Assembly (NCBI GenBank): GCA_947650285.1
Contig: CANTFL010000714.1
Span: forward strand, 1 to 64,000
Direction of reading: 5' to 3'
Length of the DNA: 64,000 bases
From: Hyaloperonospora brassicae
Taxonomy: Eukaryota; Oomycota; Peronosporomycetes; Peronosporales; Peronosporaceae
Position numbers and translations under genes: made by a program. The notes below the pieces were generated by a model. The model saw only the letters and a list, made by a program, of their open reading frames with translations. It was not told where the DNA came from and did not search any database. Shown here piece after piece: positions 20,506 to 30,972 of the stretch. Numbering within the stretch: the stretch's first letter is position 1; every line of letters begins with the position of its first letter.

Positions 20506-23500
20506 AAGACTTAAAAAAACAATGGAATGGATCGCATAGAATATTTTGTGTGTATTAACATTTATTTGGCAAACTATATGCTATCAATAATAGTAAAATG
20601 ATAAATTATGATCACATGCCTCATTCAGTTTTAATGTCATCTCTAAGTACATTGTTTTCTCGTATGCTTATTCTCCTATATACATAATAATCTGACCATA
20701 ATATTCGTGCCCTCTTGTGTGAACATGTTGCTTTACCTGACGAAGGATTGACAGGAATCAATTCTTGATATGAATGCCGGAGGCTACATATATTAATCAT
20801 ATAAGCTTTTCTTGTAACATGAAATTATACATAGTAACATTGATTTCAGAATAATGAGTTCGAGAATTAATTATTACTCATTGTAAAAAAAGATGCTTGA
20901 CAGATAATTATTATCCGTCGTAAAAGATAGCTTTGCTACAACTTTATAGCGATAATCCCTCGATGATATTTAAACGTTTACAAAGGACGACCGGATGCTT
21001 ATTCGCCGACCTCTCAAAACCCTTCTCGCCTTCAATGCACTTTCTATGAAAATACAACGTGAAAAGTTTAATAAATTATACTATGTATACATTCAGAAAT
21101 ATATATAGATAAAAAAGGTCAAATCTATTTATATGCTTATAAATACATACGTAGTGCAACGTTATATTTTATAGAAATTTGTTTGCATCGAATATGTGGG
21201 ACACACTTCATTAATGCATTAGATTCGTCTGTGAAGTATATGTAGTAAAAATTTTGCCTATAATTGTGTCGGTGCCAAACTTAATAGTAGCTTCATTAAA
21301 ATGCAAGTAGTTTATGTAATGACGCTTTATTTTTATTGCGACTTTGACCATCTCTACCCAAAAATTGACGGAGGTGCAATTACTTATAGTGTGTCGAGTT
21401 TAATATGCTGCATTAAATACAATCTTTGAAATTAAAATAAAGCTTGTCAAAAACCGATCACATCGGCGATATTGCTTGTGATTTCTGTATGTAGACAATA
21501 TTACGATAAAAAACCTGCAAAAATCGCGTTTATACCAGCGTGCGTTTGACCTCCAAATATATGAGTTTTCCACTGAAGTCGCATGGTAGACGGGCGGATT
21601 CAATATATCCGCATTTGAACTTTATGAGATTAACCTCATGATACATAGGCATATCCAACACCGATATATGGATATAAAGAGGCCAAATAGTTCTGCTGTG
21701 CAATGAATAAAACTTATTTGCCAAGGAACGGTAATTTTACATGTCTGTGATAGGATAAAGTTGAAGGCATTTCCAGCCTAAGCCTTTTTCGAGTAGAAAT
21801 GCACCATTTAAGTTCGTCATATTAATTACAATACCAGAAATAACCTGTACAACATTCAAGGAGGCAAGGAACCAATTGTTGGGTTTTGATACAAACGTTA
21901 AATCTTTAAAGAAAAAGATGGAAGCAGAATAAGCTTGTTGTTAATTGCCTAAACATAACGCACTGCATCTTACTTCGTATTATTAATTAGAACTGTATCT
22001 TATACTGTGAGCGCACATTTCTGCTTCTAGTGGGCCCTATTAAATTTGTAATATTTATTAACAGATCGAACCACTTTAATTTTAGTGTGGGGGTATATTA
22101 ATATTTCACGATAAAGAATGTTACGTCAAATATTTGCCATTACTGTGAGTGTTCCCGCCACGATAAATCACCAGAAGATTTCTGTCGCAAATTATAGATT
22201 TTTCATCAGGTAGTCTATTCTGATATCATGCGTCGATAGATGCAAAGAGTTTCAAAACAACTTTGTTTGACAGCCAAAATTTGCTGGTACGAATATTTTA
22301 CAGGCGTTCATTTCTAATTTACGTTTTACTATATTACAATAAAATAACACCTCGCCGGTCATACAAGCATCTTCGCCGCTTGCTTGCACTTATTGAACTG
22401 CTCATCTTGTATCTAGTAAACGGTTTGCATTTCAAGCTTCGTAGAAGCTCACAGTTCGGTATTGTCACATCTGAGCATCTGTCTAGCCGTGCGACACTTA
22501 TGACGTCTTGTACTCGCTCATATTCCAGCGTCAATTTGAACGAAATAAGCACGTACCTTCTCCATGAACACCCTTCTCCAAATTTTTGGAAGTTAGCGAT
22601 ACCAAGACCATTAAGAGAGGTTTTTAACCTAGACCTCCTTAGGTATCGCTATATGTATTCGACAATTGCTTTCGACTATCTTTCCATTCGCGTTCAAAAT
22701 ACTCTCTATTCCTTTTCATGCATTCATCAATAACGTGCTCCTGTTGTATACCAGTTCACGAGCCTGCATATAATTCATAACATACGTTGTTTTGACGTCA
22801 AGGCTCTAATTGTTTTAATTTTCTCAGGTCTGCATGGGATAAGGCAGAATGTCCCCCGCGAACAGATAATTTGATATGTCCAGGCTTTGAATGTTAAATC
22901 AATTCAAATCACAGTTACATTCAAATTAGAATCATTTGACGCGCAAAAGACTCATTCAAAGCATCAGCGTTAGCAAGTCAATACACGACTTATAACGTAT
23001 TTACTTCCAGCTCACCGGGACGTGTCAAAGTTGTAAGAGTGTAAATGATCTTCTTTATGTTACTGTGCCTTTTATCTTAAGCTGGAGGTCCGGCGTGAAT
23101 ATCACTGCAATTCGCACTCCTAAAATATTGTTAGTGCATTCCATCGATGATCCGTATTGCAACCTTGCACGGCCACTGATGTCATCTTTCAATTTCTACT
23201 GAAAATTTTTTGTGATTTGGCATTTCAATGTGTGCCTTTTTCAGTAGAAGAACGATCGCACATGAGCAATTTGGTCGGCCATCTTCGGGCGACTGAGCAT
23301 TTCATTTTTTCAACATAACCTAGTATTTGAAAATGAAAGGCCACCGCACAGCGAACATATGTCATAATTCTTCAAATCCAATCTATTACACAAGCCTATT
23401 GAGCTGTTGATCACCCCTCGCATCTGATCAAGTGGATACATATGATGATAAATCGAAACGACATATTTGTGAGAGCAGATGAAGAATTGCTTGTCGACTT

Positions 23501-24538
23501 GTAAATATCACTATTCAGTTGCCACTGTTCTCTCAAAGAGCGCGTAGCCACAAATGACTATCTACTTTCGCATTCTGAAGGTGTTCCATACAAGTGTTAT
23601 TATGTCTGAATTAACGTACGTACTTGCAATCAAAAATGACTGCAAGTGAAAATGATTGAAGATGACAGAATCGATGTAGACGATGTAGAATTATGCTTCT
23701 CATGTTTATGAGCGAAAATTCACCTCTTTTTTATAACTCGCTTTATTTTTATAAGACAAGACGTCATCGTACCATCCGTTTTTTGAACACACATTGAAGC
23801 ATCTTTTGCCACCAAAAGCTGTTTGTGGTACTACATCCATTCCAACATACCTATATGGGTACATATAGGTTCGCCCAGCACATATATTTATTTAACTACG
23901 TGATGTATTGACCCGATAACTTCGTCTCGGGCCCTTCGTGTGTTTACGGTCTAAAATGACCTAGCGTCTGAACAAACTTGGTGCACTCGACCAAATTAAT
24001 CGGTGTCTGATTTAGTTTGACGAATGATCTATCTGTTTTACATCGATATGCATTTCCCTCCTAATTTAACATGAGCAATGCTTCAATATGCATCCGAAAT
24101 GGGATGCCACAATAATTAACATTTAAAAGTCATTTGCCAACCACGTTTTACAACACGGTTCGACCGATTGAGCTCGTCATATACAAAACATTACCGATAG
24201 TGAACACGCTTGGTGAAAAACACGCCAGTCCATCCACAGCCTGTGTAATGGGTGTCTCTATGATATGTCGTTTACATTTAGAAGCGCCAATACATGAAGG
24301 TAGCTTTGCGCAGAATATTCCTATATAGAACATAATAAATTTGTACCCAATATTTTTGCTTTTTGGTTGATACAGGCCATCATAATAATCAACAATGCGC
24401 CGATCAATTATGGGCGCACGCAATGCGTATGTTGTAGATAGTTCTAAATGACTGTGCATTGAAATATAGTCAAGGCATCATTCAACAATTTATATACAAT
24501 GATGAAATATGTTGAGCCAGTTCTTCTTCTACGTTAGA

Positions 24539-24724
24539 CTACGTCTTTGTATTCTTGTTCGAAGATATTGTTTTCGACAGGCCTTCGAAGGCCCGAGGTT
24601 TATTTGCAAGACCTGTTGAAGGTTTGTTACGACCTCGCGTAATTAGATAATAAGTAACAGGTCCGACAGCTAGGACGAAGACGTGAAAGGTGACGGATGA
24701 GACGAGGAGAGAAGGTCGCCGCAT
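24539..24724 (-). CDS. Small hypothetical protein with one membrane segment (61 aa)
   Basis: An ATG at 24,724 opens a 61-codon frame whose first third is hydrophobic (LLVSSVTFHVFVLAVGPVTY) and whose remainder is basic and polar. The region from 24,560 to 24,860 is more GC-rich than its surroundings, which is the main reason to list it. I do not recognise it. It could be a small secreted or membrane protein, a last exon, or chance. The frame is open further upstream, but only from a GTG. Confidence 0.2.
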   Translation of the reverse strand: MRRPSLLVSSVTFHVFVLAVGPVTYYLITRGRNKPSTGLANKPRAFEGLSKTISSNKNTKT

Positions 24725-25937
24725 CAGACCATCAGTAGACGATGGGACGGTCTTAGACGAACGACACATGGGATCAGCACAAGCATTGAGTGCGCCGGAC
24801 GAACGCCGAGTACGACTTTGCCAGGTCAAGTTGCACTGTTGGTAAAGTACGTGATGTAGGGTTAAAAAACGAGAGTCGTCGTTACGGAGCACATTTTACA
24901 TTTGTTTTCCAGATCCTCTGCACATATGCAGACTACAAGGCCTTACGGCTTATAATCATAGCTTGCCTTCTCCGCACGTATGTGTATTTGAAGTATCGAG
25001 TCATTTGCCCACACCGTTGTAAGTGTAGGTCGCGTTATGCTGTCGCAGTATAAGAATGTGTGTCATGTTGCAACATGCATACATGTTTCAAATGCTCATC
25101 AACCAACCGTTATTCTTTTTGTGACCATGATTATGTATCCTACATAACAACAGTAACATTTTGCATCCTTTCGTACAGTAGTAGACCAAATGATGATGGA
25201 ACGAAGCCCAAAAAGGGTCCTCTTACCTTTTACGATATTTTATATTAGCTTGACGATGGACACGCGAGCTTGAAATAAGTATGGTTTGGCAACCTGAAAA
25301 ATTAAAAACATGTCTAAAAGTGAAAAAAAAATCTTTTCGAAAGTAGACCGATACGTGCCACTGCGGGAATCAACTTTTCGTACAGCGGGGAAAATAGTAT
25401 ATAAACGTGTCGGGATTCTGCTAATGATGGTCGATCGGTTGCACGTGCCATAATGCATGCGATGCTCCAACGAGGCAATACATCCTAGTCTCGAGTCTTG
25501 TAAAGCTTGCACCAATCCATTGAGCTCGACGGTTTTTGTGTGGTAAAGGTGACTTTTTCCGATCAGTAGGAAGAACAATAGAAGTGTAGACCAAGTACGT
25601 ACAAAGCAATGTTTTTTTGATGTCACCCTTGTTTATTTATTTTACATCAACGGTGGGTCCGTCTTCCTAAACATGCGGCATGAAAGTCATCCATGAACAT
25701 GACAAAGCAACGGTTTCTTTTATCCCAAACAGCATGAATGGTGAACGGCATCAAGCAACTAGCAAAAGATGTGAAAGAGTCGCAAACATTTCAAGCCCAA
25801 CGACTAATGCAACCTTCATGGCAACTGTATTGAGAATGGATGCAACGATGAAATGTAGACCGGCTTGTTCCAACGTGTGAGATGATCGACCTAAACGCTC
25901 GTTGTGGAAACGCGGATGCAAAGTAAAGCCGTCATAC

Positions 25938-26702
25938 TCAATCCTCTTCTACAGGAGGAGAAGGAGATCGTGCAACTGGAGCAAATGGCCAAGCATTTTC
26001 CAAGGCGAGCATGTAGCGCGTGTCACAGATAGGCGGGGGCTTTGCTAATCCCCAGTTGACAGATTCGAGCGAATAATGGACATCTTCTGACAGCTGGTCC
26101 CACATGATTAGTGGCTGGGACTCACCAGCCAACTCTGTCAGGCCGAGCTTGCGGGTATTACCAGATTTCCCCAATTCGAGTTTGACGCTTGTCCCGTCCA
26201 TAAACTTAGCATCAGGCGACCTTACTTTCGCGTATGTACGGTCTTTGTCTTCCCATACCGACACTGCCTTAATCGTCTGGTTTGCTACTGCAGGGTTATT
26301 GAGCCACACGACAACATGCTCCCAGTCAAAACGATCATCCTTATACCGGTAACTCGGGAAGTTCCAAGCGTAAATGATGACCCATATGCCCCGGTGCCAA
26401 GTTGGGCGCCCGTAGACTTGAGACTCGCTCTTAGACTCCTTGCATAAGCCATCAGAGATTCCCTTTATCTTCAGACCGGCAGTAGTAGCACCCGCTGCAT
26501 TCACTGCAGGGAACGACTGGCATCCTTCAGACACGAGGAGCTGAGGTTTGAACTTGACGGCCGCCTTCTCGGATATAGATCTAGGCTCCGGCTGTGGAAA
26601 TGGCTGCACTTGATCGAGGGCTACCGACTTTACATTCGGATCTTCGCCAATGTAGATGGATGAAGCGAGCATAGCGCTATACAAGATGGCATCAGTCTTC
26701 AT
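25938..26702 (-). CDS. Necrosis/ethylene-inducing-like protein (NLP), probably non-cytotoxic
   Basis: This 254-residue frame starts with ATG at 26,702 and is intact. The N-terminus (residues 1-19) is a weak hydrophobic signal-like segment, so secretion is likely but not certain. The NLP domain spans about residues 31-240: VQPFPQPEP near 32-40, the two cysteines at 61 and 87 expected of type 1 NLPs, the IIYAWNFP strand near 109-116, the DWEHVVVWLNNP block at 126-137, and the C-terminal NWGLAKPPPICD region. The seven-residue motif that carries metal-binding residues in cytotoxic members reads DDRFDWE here: its DWE is kept but both family histidines are replaced, and an upstream acidic position is also changed. 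Family knowledge says such changes go with loss of cytotoxicity, as in downy mildew NLPs. A 14-residue Pro/Ser/Glu tail follows the domain. No introns are seen. Confidence 0.9.
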   Translation of the reverse strand: MKTDAILYSAMLASSIYIGEDPNVKSVALDQVQPFPQPEPRSISEKAAVKFKPQLLVSEGCQSFPAVNAAGATTAGLKIKGISDGLCKESKSESQVYGRPTWHRGIWVIIYAWNFPSYRYKDDRFDWEHVVVWLNNPAVANQTIKAVSVWEDKDRTYAKVRSPDAKFMDGTSVKLELGKSGNTRKLGLTELAGESQPLIMWDQLSEDVHYSLESVNWGLAKPPPICDTRYMLALENAWPFAPVARSPSPPVEED

Positions 26703-26730
26703 GTCCGGTTGACGTTGTGTCTTGGAGTGG

Positions 26731-26748
26731 GCAAATTGCAGAATGAAT
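26731..26748 (-). promoter_or_regulatory. Oomycete core promoter (initiator + FPR) of the NLP gene
   Basis: On the minus strand ATTCATTCTGCAATTT matches the oomycete consensus GCTCATTyynCAwTTT at 14 of 16 positions, including the whole initiator core TCATTCT and the flanking CAATTT. It lies about 40 nt upstream of the ATG, the usual distance for this promoter type. It predicts a transcript start near 26,744 and supports both the chosen start codon and an oomycete origin. Confidence 0.75.
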
Positions 26749-28228
26749 GAAGGAGCAGCATAGCTGTGGGAATGTAGAAAAACGCAGGAGATCGGAAGCT
26801 AATCGCAAGTGATATGGTGATGCAGATGGAGCGCTAGCACACCAGAAGATTGAGCAGCATGTACGACGCAAGGGAAAGCCGATAAGAGCAACCGGACGAC
26901 ATCCTTGTTGTCAAAGAAGCGTTTTGGCCTCAAAGCAATTGTTGGTAACGGAAGTAATGTGCGATGTGACGATTGCTCATTCGCGACTAGACGATACGTA
27001 ATGCTAGGGCCAACAAAAAGTTGTCGAGTCGAAGAATCTAGTAGGCTTCAAGGTAGCAGAAGAGATTGCGGACAAAGGACCTATAAATAATCCCTTTGCG
27101 CTGCGCCAAACATGTGTTAAGCTGCTACTCTTATCTTCTGGCGCCAACTACAGCTCCACATACACATGTGTTTGTCTTTGCCCGTTGAACCGGCTGGAAT
27201 CCCATCATTGCCCGTGATGTGGGGTAGATCCTGTCCGTGCCGCAAGTGCAGCGGCTGCCTATCCGCCACGCTGGCATCACCGCCCGTAGCGGGGATAGGT
27301 GACGAGCACCGACCAAACATCAGGCATACGGTCTGCCCAGCGACGGCAGTGAATGCATGGAGCCGGTATGCTGCCAAAGACCCACGAACAGAGATTGGTC
27401 TGCGATATAACATAGCTGCCGACCACATGAAACGATACGGCTTTAGAATGGTTCGCAGCTGAACAGCGCGTGACCATACCTCGCAACAGTTGACGCTGTG
27501 CAAGTCGGTCGATACGTCGATGCGGCATCCTATGTTGCGGATAAAAACACTTTTTTCGTGTCTGAAGGAGGAAAGGTCACAGTGGTGTGCATGTAATTGG
27601 ATCCGAAAAGAGAAGCTGTGCCGACGATCTGTCTTCGTGGAAAACGAAGCTACAAATAGGATACCGTGATCAAATTCTGCCTTCCTCGGCACAACATCCA
27701 CGTGGCTTGGTGCAGTTTCTATTGATCTATCAACTAATGACTCGCGAAGTACAACAAATGCAATACATAGGTGCGTATCCCGCCAATGACCAAGCGTATG
27801 CCCAATAGTCGACAGTCCACTATGCATCCGACCAGATCCACGGCTATCGTTTACGTTAGAGAACACTTGCCTAAGTTAGTGACAAATACTTTCCAATTTA
27901 AGCTGTTCGAGCGCAACAAACTGAGACGGAGACCTTCTAAGAGCCAGTCATCTGTCCCCCTTACCTTAGACGGGAAATCCCCCATTGGTGAGGCAAGGTT
28001 CAAAGGGAAAAACTTTTTCTCCGCTGCACGTGCCACGGGAGGCAACGCAGCGTGCGACCTGAAAAGTAAGCAACCCCCCCGCGGTACGGGGAACATCGAC
28101 AGAGATTGACGTTCCCATGCCTACGTTAGTCCCTGCTCTTCGCAAAGTGCCTCCCCTCGCGCTGATTCGTTCGCTGCGCGCGACACCCACTCCCACGAAG
28201 TGAAATCTTCTAAAAACGTGACGACCTG

Positions 28229-28507
28229 TTGAGATCCAGTGTACCAATCATTTATGTAGAGTTAGCACCAGGTTACGATACTCTTCGTCTCGTGGTGCGC
28301 CTGGGCACGTCTGCACTAGATTGTGCAATGGGATCGCCCCCTTCAGCAGAGCAAGCCGATCAGCACGGAAGCAGCCATGGATTACGTCGAGATGGCAAGT
28401 CTGCACTAGATTGTGCAATGGGATCGTCCCCTTCAGCAGAGCAAGTCGATCAGCACGGAAGTAGCCACGGATTACGTCGAGATGGCACGTTAGGACTTCT
28501 TAAGTGA
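28229..28507 (+). CDS. Short ORF carrying a 30-residue tandem repeat
   Basis: A 92-codon frame contains two in-frame 30-residue copies beginning SALDCAMGS and ending HGLRRDG. The copies differ at a few positions, several of them third-base changes (for example GCC/GTC, AGC/AGT, CAT/CAC), and neither introduces a stop. The start is not ATG and I do not recognise the protein. It may be part of a decayed larger gene or transposon Gag. Coding status is uncertain. Confidence 0.25.
   Translation: MRSSVPIIYVELAPGYDTLRLVVRLGTSALDCAMGSPPSAEQADQHGSSHGLRRDGKSALDCAMGSSPSAEQVDQHGSSHGLRRDGTLGLLK
28309..28488 (+). repeat. 90-bp tandem duplication (two copies)
   Basis: Copy 1 is 28,309-28,398 and copy 2 is 28,399-28,488; both start GTCTGCACTAGATTGTGC. 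They differ at about seven positions, so the copy is fairly young compared with the surrounding relics. The period is a multiple of three. Confidence 0.95.
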
Positions 28508-28782
28508 AACAGGCCTCGTAGCATGCGTCCTCTGTCCCCTGAAGCAGATGGGAGCGCGACGCGCAGCCCAGCCCTACGATCAAGCATGCGCACACAGCTC
28601 GAATCCTATACTTGGTCAACAGTCATTAAAACGTAGTCTTTCGAGAGTGCCTCCCGTGACGTCTATGGTATCCAGCCATCAGAATGAGACACGTGGTAGG
28701 CGAAAGTTCGTGTCATGGTAAATGGCCGAGGTGGTTTCCACACAACAGACACCTTACAAGTGATAAATAGCTATAATAGACG

Positions 28783-28787
28783 ATCTG
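28783..28787. repeat. Target-site duplication ATCTG (left) of family 2 element
   Basis: ATCTG precedes the 5' LTR and recurs at 36,464-36,468 directly after the 3' LTR. Confidence 0.9.
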
Positions 28788-29006
28788 TGTAACGGGGTTA
28801 CACGTCGGCTGGTAGTCGACGATAGGTGTGGTGCACACAAGAGAGGGGGTACCCTATAAAGTAATTTTAGAACACATTGAGTGTATCAATTGTTGAAGAC
28901 TGACGTCTGTCATCAATTGATTGCGAGATCTTTTAAGAGGTTATTTAGGGCAGGTTAAATACGTTGTTCTAAGGTGTTCTTTTAGGTTAATTAAAGAAAT
29001 AAAAAT

Positions 29007-29020
29007 TCAGTTCCCATTTT
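29007..29020 (+). promoter_or_regulatory. Oomycete-type initiator/FPR promoter within the LTR
   Basis: TCAGTTCCCATTTT matches the oomycete core TCATTyynCAwTTT at 13 of 14 positions. If used, transcription of the element starts near 29,008, so the hairpin array is at the very 5' end of the RNA. The matching site in the 3' LTR (36,160-36,173 region) reads TCAGTTCCCCTTTT and is weaker. Confidence 0.5.
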
Positions 29021-29061
29021 GATCAACATAAGACACGTGCTTTGCGAGGCGTCTTGATCGG

Positions 29062-29308
29062 AAGAGCTAGCGACGCCTGTAAAGGTAGCTGCTCTTGAGC
29101 ACTCTGTGCTATGATTCTCTTGAATCGTTTGGTCCCCCTGGAACAGGGACCGTAAGCTCTCTGAGCTTGTTGACTCTCTGAGTCGGGTTCGTAGAACCAA
29201 AGTTGCTCGTAGAGCTGTTGACTCTTTGAGTCGGGTTCGTGGAACCAAAGTTGCTCGTAATAGCGTTGAGTCTTCATCTGACTTATGGAGCTGTGTAGCT
29301 CCGCTACA
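29062..29308 (+). other. Array of consecutive mini-hairpins in the LTR leader
   Basis: Successive perfect stems with small loops: AGCAC/GTGCT (29,098), GATTC/GAATC (29,113), GGTCCC/GGGACC (29,131), AAGCTC/GAGCTT (29,154), GACTC/GAGTC (29,172), GGTTC/GAACC (29,186), GCTC/GAGC (29,205), GACTC/GAGTC (29,220), GGTTC/GAACC (29,234), AGTC/GACT (near 29,270), GGAGCT/AGCTCC (29,287). Most loops are 3-4 nt and several are TCT. A longer 8-bp stem with a bulge lies before them (29,062-29,069 with 29,086-29,096). The same stems are found in the 3' LTR. Confidence 0.8.
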
Positions 29309-29310
29309 CT

Positions 29311-29328
29311 TGGTAGCACTTGTAGCCA
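29311..29328 (+). other. Candidate primer-binding site
   Basis: TGGTAGCACTTGTAGCCA begins two bases after the 5' LTR and starts with the TGG that pairs with a tRNA CCA end. I could not assign the tRNA. Confidence 0.5.
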
Positions 29329-29373
29329 ATCTACGCCTGATTCGGTAACGACTGACCCTCTGTAAGGATATAG

Positions 29374-30260
29374 CAATCCACACCCCTCTCTGAGGCCCAA
29401 AAGGCCGCGCTTGAGAAGCTCACCGCGGCCGTAGGCCCAGAGTATGTGACGTTTATAGCTGCACAAGGTCCCGATGTGCTCAATGCACGAGTCGAGACCT
29501 TCATGCAGTACGAAACGGCCCTTTTAATGCAGGTTCAATACCAGGTAGCGTCAGCTATGCCGACACGCTACGTGGCGATGCCAACAGAAGAGGTTAAGCC
29601 TCGTCCACTTCGGGTGGACGTTAAACATTACTCCGGGAAGGAGGGGGAAACTTGAACCTCCGGATCCGTGAGATTAAGATAGCCATGAGATCTAGCTTGA
29701 TATCAATCGAGCATCAGCGAGTCTCGCTGGCCATCTCAAAGCTTGATGGAAGAGCTAGAGAATTGGCTTTGACGTGCGTCACGTCGGTCGACTTGATGTT
29801 TCCCACTTGGGATTCACTCAAGCTAGACCTATTGCGAGTTTTCTCGCCGCCTAACCAGGCCTATCGCGTGGGTTCACGCTTCTTGTCTACCCGTCAGGGT
29901 AAGAACGAGTTAACGGACTATGTCCAGGAGTTGAGAATTCTGATGGCTGCCATTCAGTCCGACCCTCTCCCTGAGACCGTCTACGAGACAGTCTTCATGG
30001 AAGGTATTCGCACTGGCATTGCCAGGACCAAGGTCTTGCGAGTCCATCCCTCGACGTTTGAGGAGGCTGTGAGCATCGCTCAGAATGCTGAGCATAACTT
30101 TAAGTCAGCAAGACTTGGTTGGAATGGGTACAACCCAAGCTATGCGAGGGCAACCTCAGCAAGTAGCTCAGCTTACTGTAATCCCGAACCGGTGGATCTC
30201 AGCTATGCTAAAGATGAAGGTGAAGATGAGCTTCATGTTGCCGAGCAACGACGGGGGTGA
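29374..30260 (+). pseudogene. Gag of family 2, one frameshift, no start ATG
   Basis: Two frames join at about 29,650. The first is open from 29,374 (after a TAG at 29,371) and carries KLTAAVGPEYVTFIAAQGP and ends LRVDVKHYSGKEGE. The second continues NLRIREIKIAMRS and shows the gag capsid core: SKLDGRARELALTCV, FPTWDSLKLDLLRVFSPPN, LTDYVQELRILMAAI and VFMEGIRTGIARTKVLR. These are the usual helices of Ty3/gypsy Gag in oomycetes. A single base offset separates the frames. No ATG is found at the expected start, so the initiation codon has probably been lost. Confidence 0.8.
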
Positions 30261-30265
30261 GACGC

Positions 30266-30307
30266 TGTTACATGTGCGGAGGCACTAAAAATTTGCGTCC
30301 CACTTGT
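30266..30307 (+). pseudogene. Gag zinc knuckle of family 2 with lost histidine
   Basis: In the frame one base off the gag ORF the sequence encodes CYMCGGTKNLRPTC. This is C-x2-C-x4-N-x4-C, a CCHC knuckle in which the zinc-binding histidine is Asn (AAT). It lies just after the gag core, as expected. Confidence 0.7.
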
Positions 30308-30486
30308 CCTTTGCGTAAGCAACGACCGACTCCTACGGGTCGAAACCCCAGCCTCAACCAGAAACTTGGCATGAAACGGGGAAACATCGACACCCAGTAG
30401 GCGCGCGGCGCCCTACTGGGGTAGAACTGAGTTCTGTTGCTTCTCTCCGAGGTAGAGTAACACAGATCTTAGTCCCACAGAGCTCC

Positions 30487-30837
30487 GTGCCAGCAAGCAC
30501 AGAGCGTGGATACAAGCCTGGCTTGTTAGTCGCCGAGGCGATATTTAAAGGATTTGAGAAGCACTGGTCGATATTAATCGATTCTAGGGCGTCATGCAAC
30601 TATGCTAGACGCCGTTCCCTTAAGAGGAGTCAGCAATATGCTGAACCGCTCAAAGCGCACGACGGTTATTTCATCACTATTCGGTTAGCGACGGGTAGTC
30701 GCGTTTCTGTGCCTAAAGTTCCGTTGAACTTGGGCGTGAAGTTTTTGGACTTTGACAGTATCAAATGCTGTCTCGTCCTTGACTTGGATTCGAGATAAGA
30801 TCTCATCCTAGGCATGGCATGGCTTGAACGCCATTAA
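30487..30837 (+). pseudogene. Protease of family 2 with altered active site
   Basis: The retropepsin active-site segment reads LIDSRASCNYARR: the glycine of the D-S/T-G triplet is Arg, which should abolish activity. The second hallmark, LILGMAWLERH, follows in frame after a TAA at 30,796-30,798. This protein would mature Gag-Pol. It is doubly inactivated (Arg for Gly, and nonsense). Confidence 0.8.
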
Positions 30838-30972
30838 ATGTGGATCAATTGGAGGTCTAAGACCTTAGGCGCTACGCGCAATGTTCCTAGCGAAGCTTTG
30901 GAGAGTCATAAATCCACCTTTGCTAGGCACCATTAGCGCTATTGGCGCGAGTCATGGGCGGAAGATGTCAAT

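Larger units (their letters stand above)
19831..25937. other. AT-rich stretch, largely empty
   Basis: Six kilobases with very low apparent coding density. ORFs of up to 156 codons occur (for example 22,263-22,733 plus) but lack family motifs and coding-like composition. A short LTR-like piece lies at 20,440-20,505 and a small membrane-type ORF at 24,539-24,724. A GTG-initiated minus-strand frame at 25,240-25,626 starts with a hydrophobic run like a signal peptide, but it has a stop just upstream and no ATG, so I do not call it. Confidence 0.5.
26749..28782. other. Region between NLP gene and family 2 element
   Basis: GC is higher than in the empty AT-rich stretches and ORFs are longer (minus 27,117-27,866; plus 27,771-28,109), but the starts are not ATG or the composition is irregular, and I recognise no domain. 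It may contain eroded gene or transposon remains. The only clear structure is the 90-bp tandem duplication at 28,309-28,488. Confidence 0.4.
28788..29308 (+). repeat. 5' LTR of family 2
   Basis: Starts TGTAACGGGGTTACACG and ends GCTCCGCTACA. A core-promoter-like site at 29,007-29,020 would divide it into U3 (about 219 bp) and a transcribed R-U5 part (about 300 bp). That part consists almost entirely of short hairpins and includes a 49-bp tandem duplication (starts 29,169 and 29,218). Confidence 0.95.

Noticed and set aside
22263..22733. 156-codon plus-strand ORF in the AT-rich stretch
   Set aside because: No motif, no promoter motif seen, and composition like the surrounding noncoding DNA.
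25240..25626. Possible small secreted protein with hydrophobic N-terminus
   Set aside because: Starts only at GTG with an in-frame stop just upstream, no ATG at a plausible place and no family resemblance.
27117..27866. 249-codon minus-strand ORF next to the NLP gene
   Set aside because: GTG start, no recognisable domain, irregular composition and overlapping open frames on the other strand; probably chance in a GC-richer stretch.
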